Shown here one piece after another: positions 22,090 through 28,640 of a stretch of 34,336 nucleotides of DNA (its first letter is position 1; each line of letters opens with the position of its first letter). Where the stretch lies: NCBI GenBank assembly GCA_900546115.1, contig URBQ01000033.1:1-34336 (forward strand), given 5' to 3'. The DNA comes from an uncultured Collinsella sp. GTDB lineage: Bacteria; Actinomycetota; Coriobacteriia; Coriobacteriales; Coriobacteriaceae. A program made the translations under genes and the position numbers. The notes under the pieces were generated by a model. The model ran no database searches. It saw only the letters and a program-made list of their open reading frames with translations, and had not been told where the DNA came from.

Positions 22090-22811
22090 TGGCTGTCTAT
22101 GTGACAGGAGACGTGCACGGCAGGGCCGAGTACGGGGCCAGCAGGTTCGCCTTCAGGTCTTGGCCGCTGGGCCGGACCCTGACGCGCGATGACGCGGTGA
22201 TCGTGGCCGGCGACTTCGGCTTTGTCTGGGATGGATCCAACGCCGAGAAATACTGGCTCGACTGGTTCGAATCGAAGCCGTGGACCACGTGTTTCGTAGA
22301 CGGCAACCATGAGAACCACCACGCCCTGGCTGGGCTGCCGGTGCGGGAGTGGAACGGCGGGCTCGTCCATGAGGCGCGACCGCACGTGCTGCACCTGATG
22401 CGCGGAGAGGTGTTCGATATCGACGGGCTCACAGTCCTTGCCATGGGCGGCGCCGCGAGCAACGACAGGCAGTATCGCAAGGAGGGGAGGAGCTGGTGGC
22501 CCGAGGAGATGCCGAGCGAGGAAGAGACGGAGCACTGCCGCTCCTCGCTCGACCGCGTGGGCTGGAAGGTCGACTACGTTGTGACTCACGAGGCTCCTGC
22601 TGCCCTGGCTAGAGAGCTGTGCCGCGAGCGCGGACGTGAGTGCGGCGGGGATACGCTGCAAACTTTCCTGGGCGAGCTCGACGGGCGGCTCGACTATCGC
22701 ATCTGGCTCTTCGGGCATTACCACGGCGACGAATGGCGCGACGACAGGCATCGCCTGGTCTATCGAGACATCGTGCCGATCGAAAGTGCTGCGCCCGGTT
22801 CTCAGTTCTAG
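22089..22811 (+). CDS. Metallophosphoesterase, third of three
   Basis: A 240-residue protein beginning MAVYVTGDVHGRAEYG. Motifs are GDVHG, AGDFGFVW, DGNHENHH, VTHEAPAA and GHYHGDEW. Its start codon shares one base with the previous stop (TGATG). The NHEN-W-GG-VH-HLMRGEVF pattern is that of a phosphoesterase family frequent in Firmicutes and gut mobile DNA, whose substrate is not established. It differs from its upstream paralogue around the SWWP region and the last metal motif, so the pair may act on different substrates or form a heteromer. The stop lies within a terminator stem. Confidence 0.9.
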   Translation: MAVYVTGDVHGRAEYGASRFAFRSWPLGRTLTRDDAVIVAGDFGFVWDGSNAEKYWLDWFESKPWTTCFVDGNHENHHALAGLPVREWNGGLVHEARPHVLHLMRGEVFDIDGLTVLAMGGAASNDRQYRKEGRSWWPEEMPSEEETEHCRSSLDRVGWKVDYVVTHEAPAALARELCRERGRECGGDTLQTFLGELDGRLDYRIWLFGHYHGDEWRDDRHRLVYRDIVPIESAAPGSQF

Positions 22812-22846
22812 AAACCCCCTAGAAATGCTCTAGAGGGTTTCTAGAA
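22806..22846. terminator. Terminator between the phosphoesterase operon and the minus-strand coiled-coil gene
   Basis: TTCTAGAAACCC (22806-22817) and GGGTTTCTAGAA (22835-22846) are perfect 12-base arms, extended by inner CTAG pairs (819-822/830-833 within 22800). It contains the stop of the plus-strand gene and lies 18 bases beyond the minus-strand stop at 22865, so it probably serves both. Confidence 0.75.
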
Positions 22847-22864
22847 AATTAGATGCTATGCGAC

Positions 22865-23443
22865 CTACTCATCCTTCATCTGGGTCATGGCCTCGACCTT
22901 GGCCTCGGCCGCGGCTACCCGCTGCTCGGAGGCGGCGAGGCGGTCCTTGAGGGCGGCTACCGCGGCCATCAGGTCGTGCTGGGCCAGGAGCGCATCGCTC
23001 AGCTCGGCCTGGGCTTTCAACGCGGCGTCACGCTCGACGCGCAGGCGCTCGATCTCATCGGCCATGGCTTCAGCCTCGGCGCGGAGCTGAACGACCTGCC
23101 TGTCGAGCTCCTTAGCACGGGAGAAGTACCTGACGCTTGCGGCGTGGAGCTCGTTGTTCTCAAGCTAGAGGCTCGCGGTATCGAGCTCGAACTTCTCCTC
23201 TATAAAGGCAATCCGCTCATTGCAGTCGGCCTCAAGTCTTTCGTTCCGATCCGTCGCCTCGACGAGCTTGCGGCTGAATTCATCCACCTGGGCCATGAGC
23301 AGTGCGTTCTCGGTCATGAGGTTGCCCGTCTCGCGCAGCAGCTTCTCCCGCCATGTCGCCTCGATCCGCTCGGCGGCCTCATCGAGGACGGACTTCACGC
23401 CGGGCGTCTCGCTGATTTTTCTCTCGTTTGGGTTGTCTGTCAT
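22865..23443 (-). pseudogene. Coiled-coil protein gene interrupted by an in-frame amber codon
   Basis: Read from the ATG at 23443 (GGAG 10 bases ahead), the frame encodes 92 residues to a TAG at 23165-23167. It then continues in the same frame for 99 more codons to the stop at 22865. Both halves are of the same kind: long charged helix rich in Glu, Ala, Leu and Arg with heptads, such as ATWREKLLRETGNLM before the stop and ELDRQVVQLRAEAEAM after it. The simplest reading is a recent nonsense mutation in a ~191-residue coiled-coil protein. Programmed readthrough or a separate second product from the ATG at 23065 are alternatives. Function unknown; there are no enzymatic motifs. Confidence 0.65.
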
Positions 23444-23566
23444 CGTGCGGCACTCCAATCAACAATGGGCATGGCTCCGCCATGCCGTACGGCTGGGAAC
23501 AAATACGCGGCCGCTGTTGAGTTGTGTTTGTCCTGCGCTTGGTGAGTTCTAAAAGCGTCTCAAGTC

Positions 23567-23851
23567 ATGCGTTCACGCAGGTTTTCGATTGGAGAAATAC
23601 CGCACGCTTTCATGGTATCACGTGCCTTAAAGACCATGAATGGACGGCCATATCGATTCGTTGAAAATGGCACCTATGACGTGCTGGTGGCAGGAGGTGA
23701 GGGCGTTAAAGATGTCGAGAATGATTATGGGAGTATTTTAGATGCAGGTATGAGAAAGGGTCGAATCGAAGTGTCTGGCCGGACGCCAATTGTCCGGGAA
23801 CTGTTCCGGTTCGACCCTGCTTCATTTTACATCCGCGGCATGTTTTTGTAG
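23567..23851 (+). CDS. Hypothetical protein of 94 residues, doubtful
   Basis: The frame has reasonable amino acid composition, for example 'GRPYRFVENGTYDVLVAGGEG' and a C-terminus with VRELFRFDPASFYIRGMFL. Starts at 23567 or 23612 lack a ribosome site. A terminator facing the same way lies 100 bases on (23956-23995), which slightly favours plus-strand transcription. A minus-strand frame (23706-23954) overlaps it, and only one of the two, or neither, is likely to be real. I recognise no family. Confidence 0.25.
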   Translation: MRSRRFSIGEIPHAFMVSRALKTMNGRPYRFVENGTYDVLVAGGEGVKDVENDYGSILDAGMRKGRIEVSGRTPIVRELFRFDPASFYIRGMFL

Positions 23852-23954
23852 ACGCCTGGCGATTACCGACCTTCACGACCTCGATGACGGTTTCCCCGTC
23901 CTCGATTCTTGCCAGATTGCGGTGGACATCGCTGCGCGAACGGCCGGATATCAT
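23706..23954 (-). CDS. Hypothetical protein of 82 residues, doubtful (possible remnant)
   Basis: The N-terminal half reads like folded protein ('SDVHRNLARIEDGETVIEVVKVGNRQ'), while the rest is Cys/Lys/His-rich and looks out of frame. The DGETVIEVVKVGNR stretch faintly recalls the 'GDTLVVWKLDRLGR' region of serine resolvases, but that is not enough for a call. It overlaps a plus-strand frame of similar quality. The whole 23450-24050 stretch may be decayed. Confidence 0.2.
   Translation of the reverse strand: MISGRSRSDVHRNLARIEDGETVIEVVKVGNRQASTKTCRGCKMKQGRTGTVPGQLASGQTLRFDPFSYLHLKYSHNHSRHL
23757..23818. repeat. 62-base inverted repeat with nested stems
   Basis: AGGGTCGAA (23757-23765) and TTCGACCCT (23810-23818) are exact complements. 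Inside them CCGGAC-7-GTCCGG pairs as well. It lies in the doubtful coding stretch and may be a remnant of a small mobile element or a structured transcript. Confidence 0.5.
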
Positions 23955-23955
23955 T

Positions 23956-24006
23956 TGAGCCAGAATCCTCTTCTATTGAAGCGGATTCTGGCTCAGTGGT
24001 TTTTAA
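23956..24006 (+). terminator. Rho-independent terminator, plus strand
   Basis: TGAGCCAGAATCC (23956-23968) and GGATTCTGGCTCA (23983-23995) are perfect 13-base arms with a 14-base loop, followed by GTGGTTTTT. It ends any transcript from the left before the convergent regulator gene. Confidence 0.8.
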
Positions 24007-24051
24007 CTCGGTTGTTTGACAGAAGCCCACGTCGATAGTCGGTCTGTGGAC

Positions 24052-24438
24052 TTAAGATTTCGGGGGCTCCCAAGCGTTTTCGATCGCGGCGCGGTAGATT
24101 GCAGCGTAATTAAGCATCCAGCTGCCATCACCCGCTTTTTGAATAAACCCCTTATTCTTCAAAGAGGTATAGGCCCGGGAGATCGTGTTCTTACTTAGGT
24201 GGTAGCGCTCCTCAATCCATTTGCTTTTTGCGTAAAAGCCCATGGCTCGTTTGTTTTTGGAAGGATTTCCAAGCTTCCATACGAGGCCGAGGATGAGGCG
24301 CTCGGCAGCGACAGTGGTGGCACAACACGCCCAGTCGGGCACCGAAATAAAATTCGCGTTATCCATTTTCCTTCTAATCTCTCGTTGCTCAGTAACATCA
24401 TCGGAAAATTTGTCGGAAATCGACGGTAGCTCGCTCAT
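24052..24438 (-). CDS. Winged-helix DNA-binding protein
   Basis: A 128-residue protein. The ATG at 24438 follows AGGTGG; an in-frame GTG at 24447 lies too close to that site. A winged-helix motif occupies about residues 55-110. AKSKWIEERYHLSKNTISRA forms the helix-turn-helix and is followed by a YTSLKNKGFIQKAGDG turn and wing. This fold is used by replication initiators and by GntR/MarR-like regulators. Here it lies directly after the excisionase-like gene (stop at 24448) in the recombination module, so roles in replication or in control of excision are both plausible. Confidence 0.75.
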   Translation of the reverse strand: MSELPSISDKFSDDVTEQREIRRKMDNANFISVPDWACCATTVAAERLILGLVWKLGNPSKNKRAMGFYAKSKWIEERYHLSKNTISRAYTSLKNKGFIQKAGDGSWMLNYAAIYRAAIENAWEPPKS

Positions 24439-24447
24439 GTTTACCAC

Positions 24448-24693
24448 CTAGTCAAGGTGGGCGGTCCGACCTTCAAGCTGCTTGAAAAGCTCATAAAACG
24501 AGCTTTCAAACATGTAATTCGAGCGATGGATTTGGATGAGCTTGCCGGACTCGCGCATGAATTTGCGTGCGGTGTTTTCGCTCCAGCCAGTGAGTTCGCG
24601 GATATCGTTAACGCGGAGCAACCGATCGCACTGAGCGGCACCAGTGGGGAAAGTCGGTGTGGACGCCTGAGTGCTAATCTTTGGAGTAGCCAT
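24448..24693 (-). CDS. Excisionase-like small DNA-binding protein
   Basis: An 81-residue protein with 'CDRLLRVNDIRELTGWSENTARKFMRES' (residues about 22-49), a winged helix-turn-helix of the MerR/excisionase kind, followed by a short basic tail. The start has AAAGGA 10 bases ahead. It is located between the integrase and the winged-helix gene, all on the same strand. Proteins of this size and fold next to a tyrosine integrase usually direct excision. The integrase lies downstream of this gene's promoter region in the opposite order (it is upstream in transcription), so co-transcription from the integrase promoter is possible. Confidence 0.7.
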   Translation of the reverse strand: MATPKISTQASTPTFPTGAAQCDRLLRVNDIRELTGWSENTARKFMRESGKLIQIHRSNYMFESSFYELFKQLEGRTAHLD

Positions 24694-24714
24694 GATGAGC
24701 TATCCTTTCAATGA

Positions 24715-24767
24715 GGGCCCTCCCTGTGCTTGTAAGACTTACCAGGTTCATAAGCACTTGGGGGGCC
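24715..24767 (-). promoter_or_regulatory. Leader hairpin before the excisionase-like gene
   Basis: On the minus strand GGCCCCCC...AAGTGCTTA pairs with TAAGCAC-type and GGGAGGGCC sequences: GTGCTT (24726-24731) with AAGCAC (24752-24757), and GGCCCTCC (24716-24723) with GGGGGGCC (24760-24767). It lies within the 5' leader of the gene, 14 bases before its ribosome site, and has no T tract. It could control translation or act as a partial terminator. Confidence 0.45.
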
Positions 24768-24859
24768 GGTTTCTATGACTACATGCGTAGCCATCTGACA
24801 GCTTTAGCATGTATTAAAACTCATTAGTTGTCAATCAAATATAGCATCTACCTGCGGAA

Positions 24860-24877
24860 ACGGTATTATAGTACCGT
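24860..24877. promoter_or_regulatory. Palindromic promoter element in the int-xis intergenic region
   Basis: ACGGTATTATAGTACCGT has one mismatch from perfect symmetry. On the minus strand its centre is TATAAT, a consensus -10 directed toward the excisionase-like gene. On the plus strand it holds TATTAT. TTGACA occurs on the minus strand near 24827. Placement of a -10 inside an 18-bp palindrome suggests repressor control of the excision genes. The 218 bases from 24694 to 24911 hold nothing else coding. Confidence 0.45.
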
Positions 24878-24911
24878 AATATTATGAATAAAACGATGAA
24901 TGAAAAACATG

Positions 24912-26159
24912 CTATTTCTCGCTTCTCTGTATATAGGCGTTGATGAAGTCTTCGTAGCCTTTAACTGCTTTTATTTCTGATTGTTGAACGAGGCTTGTAT
25001 ACGTTTTGAGCGTGATATTGGGGTCCGTGTGGCCAAGAATACCTTGCACGCTTCTAACGTCCGATCCGTTCGCCAGCATAAAAGTGCTTACGCAATGCCT
25101 GAGCTGATGCGGGCAGATGCCCTTATATAGTTTTCCGCCAGTCGAATTATTCGGCTCATAGATTCCAAGATTGCAGCTAACTGCGAAATCGCGAAACCAA
25201 TGGTTGAAGATGTAGTTCTTCATGTGACAGACAGTAGGGACCCCTTGCTCGACAGCAATATCGCTAATGATGGGAGTGCTGCCAGTCTGGGACAGCCCCA
25301 GAGAGGCCAGGAGCTCTTTTTGTATGGCTGACCATGATTGAAGACGTTCGGCCAGGGTTTCTCCAACGGGGATTTTGCGTTGGCTTTCTTGTGACTTGGG
25401 TGCCCTCAGTTCATGATCGTTGGTGTACTGCCTGTCAATTTTCAAGGTTTTATTGGCAGGGTCCCAATCGCGCCATTCGAGGCCCAGCATCTCGCCTTTT
25501 CGCATACCCGTATACACTAGCACTAGCGTACCAACAGCTTCGGCGGTGAGCTCAATGTGTTGAAGATGTGTGCATAGGGTAGCTACTTGCTCGATTGTCA
25601 GTGATTCTCTTTTGTTGCGTGGTCTGCGAACATGAACGGTAGCGCAGGGGTTTCGGTCAATTATTCTCTTTGCGACTGCATTCGACAGAATCTGGCGCAG
25701 TTTCGCATTGATTCGTACAAGCTCAGATGGTTTGTATTTTCCCGTACGACGAGCTTCGGCATATGTTTCTTCGATTAGATCGGGAGTTAGCCCCTCAATT
25801 GTCTGAAACGCACCGAATAGGTCTTCGATATGCCTGCAATCGTACGCTTCTCTTTCATAGCTCGTTGGCGCAAGCTCGGTGTCCCTATTTTCATGAAAGG
25901 CCCAGCAGTAGGACGCAAGCAAAGTGGGCTTTTTAGTTTTAGTGATCGTGCCAGAGGAGTTGATTTCAGCCAGCTTGGCCTGCATTGCAGCCTTAGCTTC
26001 TGTTTTAGTCTTGCAACGAACCGTATAAGTTGGGGATCGTTTGTAACGCCCTGTCTTAGGGTCCTTGACCCCAAGGGAAAAATAATAGCGATAGGTGTTA
26101 GGTGATCTCTTGTCTTTCCAACACGTGCCTCTTCCGCTAATTAGTGGCTGTTCTGACAT
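24912..26159 (-). CDS. int: Site-specific tyrosine integrase
   Basis: A 415-residue phage-type integrase. An N-terminal arm-binding domain (about 8-70, 'KDKRSPNTYRYYFSLGVKDPKTGRYKR') is followed by a core-binding SAM-like domain (about 75-175). The catalytic domain has R220 (TGMRKGE), K255 (PKSQESQRK), H351-x-x-R354 (HQLRH), H377 (GHTD) and the nucleophile Y387 (KTYTSL), so all six active-site residues are present. It would catalyse strand exchange between the 48-bp repeat and its circular attP counterpart. The gene lies 191 bases from attR and reads inward. This 191-base end contains no gene and probably holds the promoter and the second set of integrase sites. Confidence 0.95.
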   Translation of the reverse strand: MSEQPLISGRGTCWKDKRSPNTYRYYFSLGVKDPKTGRYKRSPTYTVRCKTKTEAKAAMQAKLAEINSSGTITKTKKPTLLASYCWAFHENRDTELAPTSYEREAYDCRHIEDLFGAFQTIEGLTPDLIEETYAEARRTGKYKPSELVRINAKLRQILSNAVAKRIIDRNPCATVHVRRPRNKRESLTIEQVATLCTHLQHIELTAEAVGTLVLVYTGMRKGEMLGLEWRDWDPANKTLKIDRQYTNDHELRAPKSQESQRKIPVGETLAERLQSWSAIQKELLASLGLSQTGSTPIISDIAVEQGVPTVCHMKNYIFNHWFRDFAVSCNLGIYEPNNSTGGKLYKGICPHQLRHCVSTFMLANGSDVRSVQGILGHTDPNITLKTYTSLVQQSEIKAVKGYEDFINAYIQRSEK

Positions 26160-26350
26160 CTTTGCACTCCGTTTCTTTGAATAGTTTTCAACAATTCATT
26201 GAGTGCAGTTTAGCTAAAGCTGTTAGTAATATGTTTGTAAAAGCGTAGGCGCAGCTACCGGAGGTAAAAGACACAAACTGCTATGTTTATCTGCGGTTAT
26301 ATGGTGTTCAATGATGCTTGATGAATAGTAGGGGGTAGCATTAAATCATA

Positions 26351-26398
26351 TCTCCTAAAGCGGGTGTCGACGGTTCGAATCCGCCCGGGGGCACCAGA
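26351..26398 (+). repeat. Right attachment repeat (attR), 48 bp
   Basis: An exact copy of 12947-12994 and a partial tRNA-Arg (anticodon loop to CCA and two more bases), without the 5' half. It is non-functional as a tRNA and marks the right end of the element. Confidence 0.95.
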
Positions 26399-26406
26399 GA
26401 TTTGTC

Positions 26407-26437
26407 GAGCCCGGTACCGCTACGGTGCCGGGCTCTT
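26407..26437 (+). terminator. Displaced native terminator of tRNA-Arg
   Basis: GAGCCCGGTACCG (26407-26419) pairs with CGGTGCCGGGCTC (26423-26435), with one mismatch, followed by TTCTGGTT. It stands 8 bases after the tRNA-derived repeat, just where the terminator of the uninterrupted tRNA gene would be. Confidence 0.7.
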
Positions 26438-26453
26438 CTGGTTCATGTCATGT

Positions 26454-26493
26454 CAAAAACGAAGCGCCGCTTGCTGGGGAAGCAAGCGGGCGC
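26454..26493 (-). terminator. Terminator of the pknB operon
   Basis: On the minus strand GCGCCCGCTTGC (26493-26482) pairs with GCAAGCGGCGC (26474-26464), one base bulged, followed by TTCGTTTTTG. It lies 54 bases after the pknB stop. Confidence 0.8.
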
Positions 26494-26546
26494 CTGTGAG
26501 CGAATATGTTTGCGGCGAGAGCCGTAATGAGCGGTGGGGTGGCGAC

Positions 26547-28508
26547 TTAGTTGGTCGTACCGGAATCGCCGCCCGTGCCCGTGCCCGGACCCGAACCCGA
26601 GCCAGAAAGTGCAACCGTCAGCGTAATCGTGCTGTCGGTGGACTGCTTGCCGGTGGGGGAGACGCCCGTAACGGTGGCATCCTCGTTACCGCTCACGGGA
26701 TTGCCGTTCTGGTCACAGAAGCCAATGTTATAGAACCCGGCGTTGTTGAGCGCGGTGACGGCCGCGGAGATGCTCTTGCCGTACAGGTTGCCCGGAACGC
26801 TGGCCTTGCCGGACTTCTTGGCAATGACGACGGTAATCGTGGCGCCAGGCTTCTGCTTGCCGCTGGGGTTCCAGCTAATCACGGTGCCCTCGGTAACCGA
26901 ATCGTTCTCCTGGTAGCTCACGTCGACGCCAAAGCCTGCCATATCGAGGGCGTTGCGCGCCTGGGCCTCGGTCATGTCGGTCAGATCGGGGACGGAGGTG
27001 GTGTCAGGACCGCTGGAGACCTTGTACGAGATGGTCGTGCCCTTCTCGACTTCCTTACCGGGTTCGGTGCCCTGCTCAAAGACCTGGCCCTCATCGGCCT
27101 CGTTGGCCTCCTCGGAGGCGTTGCCCTTCAGGCCAACGCTTGCCAGCGCGGCTTCTGCCTGGTCCTTGGTCAGGCCGACAAGCCGGGGAACCTCAACCTT
27201 CTCGGAGGGCTTGGGGCCCTTGGAGATTACCAGGTTCACCTTGGTGCCCTTGGCCTTCTTGGTTTTGCCGTTGGGCGTCTGCTCGGCGACCTTGCCCTCG
27301 TCGATATCGTCGTTGTAGCTTTGGTCGATGGTGCCGACCTCGAGGCCGGCTTCCTTGATCTGCTCGACGGCAGTCTGCTGGTCCTTGCCCAGCACATCGG
27401 GCACGGTGACCTGCTCGCCGCCAAAGAGTCCTGTGGCAAAGGCCACCACGATACCGATGACGGCAACGGCTGCCACCACGGCGGCGATGATCTTGTTCTT
27501 GTTGGATTTGGGCTTTTCGACCTCGTAGGAGCCGGTGGAGCCCGAAACCGAGCTACGGGCGGTATTCTGGCCGCTCACGCCCGAGACGGGACGTACCATG
27601 GCGCGCGTCTGATCGGAAAGCTCGCGAGTCTTGGTGGCGCCCAGTTCACCGGGTGCACCGATGATGCGCGTGGGCTCCGAGATGTTGACGGCACGGCCCG
27701 ACAGGTAGCTGTTGAGCACCTGACGCAGCTCGTCGGCGGTCTGGAAGCGGTTTGCCGGGTCCTTCTCCATGCACTTGAGGATGATACGCTCAAGGTCGGC
27801 GTCGACACCGGAGTTGATCTGGCTCGGCGGAATAGGCAGCTCGTTGACCTGCTTGAGTGCGACTGAGATGGCGTCATCACCGTCAAAGGGCACGCGGCCG
27901 GTGGCGCACTCGTACATCACGACGCCCAGCGAGTAGATATCCGAGGTGGGGCCGAGGTCCTGACCACGGGTCTGCTCGGGACTGACGTAGTGGGCGGTTC
28001 CCAGCACGTTGTTGTCTTGCGTGAGGTGGCTGTTCTTGGCGCGCGCGATGCCAAAGTCCATCACCTTGATGTTGCCGTCGGGCAGCACCATGATGTTCTG
28101 CGGCTTGATGTCGCGGTGGATGATCTCGTGCTTGTGGGCGACCGAAAGCGCGGAGCTGATCTGCGAGCCGATCTGGGCGACCTTCTTGGGGTCGAGGGCG
28201 CCGTGGCTCTTGATGCCGCTCTTAAGGTCGGTGCCGCGCAGGTACTCCATGACGATGTAATAGGTGTCGCCGTCCTTGCCCCAATCGTAGACGCCCACGA
28301 TATAGGGGGAGGAGAGACCGGCTGCTGCCTGGGCCTCCTGCTTAAAGCGTGCGGCGAAGGTTGCGTCGCCAGCATACTGCGGCAGCATGATCTTGACGGC
28401 TACCGTGCGGTCGAGGACCTGGTCCTGTGCACGGTAGACGGTCGCCATGCCGCCTGTTCCCACCTTATCCTTGAGGAGGTATCTTCCCCCGAGGACCCTC
28501 TGTTCCAT
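26547..28508 (-). CDS. pknB: Serine/threonine protein kinase with PASTA domains (PknB/Stk1)
   Basis: A 653-residue protein. The ATG at 28508 has AGGAG 5 bases ahead; an upstream ATG at 28523 would place that site inside the gene. The kinase domain (about 7-270) is complete: glycine loop GTGGMATV (17-24), K39, HRDIKPQN (131-138), DFG (151-153) and GTAHYVSPEQ. A juxtamembrane Ser/Thr-rich region leads to one membrane helix (about 340-362). Four extracellular PASTA repeats follow, which bind peptidoglycan fragments or lipid II. The protein ends in a Gly/Ser-rich tail. It senses cell-wall state and phosphorylates division and wall-synthesis proteins. It is the last gene of the cluster, opposed by the PP2C phosphatase. 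Confidence 0.96.
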   Translation of the reverse strand: MEQRVLGGRYLLKDKVGTGGMATVYRAQDQVLDRTVAVKIMLPQYAGDATFAARFKQEAQAAAGLSSPYIVGVYDWGKDGDTYYIVMEYLRGTDLKSGIKSHGALDPKKVAQIGSQISSALSVAHKHEIIHRDIKPQNIMVLPDGNIKVMDFGIARAKNSHLTQDNNVLGTAHYVSPEQTRGQDLGPTSDIYSLGVVMYECATGRVPFDGDDAISVALKQVNELPIPPSQINSGVDADLERIILKCMEKDPANRFQTADELRQVLNSYLSGRAVNISEPTRIIGAPGELGATKTRELSDQTRAMVRPVSGVSGQNTARSSVSGSTGSYEVEKPKSNKNKIIAAVVAAVAVIGIVVAFATGLFGGEQVTVPDVLGKDQQTAVEQIKEAGLEVGTIDQSYNDDIDEGKVAEQTPNGKTKKAKGTKVNLVISKGPKPSEKVEVPRLVGLTKDQAEAALASVGLKGNASEEANEADEGQVFEQGTEPGKEVEKGTTISYKVSSGPDTTSVPDLTDMTEAQARNALDMAGFGVDVSYQENDSVTEGTVISWNPSGKQKPGATITVVIAKKSGKASVPGNLYGKSISAAVTALNNAGFYNIGFCDQNGNPVSGNEDATVTGVSPTGKQSTDSTITLTVALSGSGSGPGTGTGGDSGTTN

Positions 28509-28640
28509 TCCTGCTCCTAACATAACTATTCGCTCAACGATGTGTGTAGTACCTACGATGTGGCCGCTGGGGCCGTGTGGCGCGTTGCCGCTAACTCTTC
28601 GGCCGCGGCGCGCCTCGGGTGTCCGATTCGATCATGGGCA

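Larger units (their letters stand above)
12947..26398. mobile_element. Integrative and mobilizable element in tRNA-Arg(CCT)
   Basis: A 13.4-kb insertion bounded by 48-bp perfect direct repeats, the 3' part of tRNA-Arg. It carries a tyrosine integrase beside the right end, an excisionase-like protein, a winged-helix protein, a MobC-like protein with a relaxase, and an XRE repressor. Cargo includes a wall-anchored CAP protein, a lipoprotein and three metallophosphoesterases. No VirB4, VirD4 or other mating-channel genes are present, so it should need a helper conjugative element. Base composition and codon use of the termini and of the integrase, XRE and winged-helix genes are clearly more AT-rich than the host flanks. 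Confidence 0.93.
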
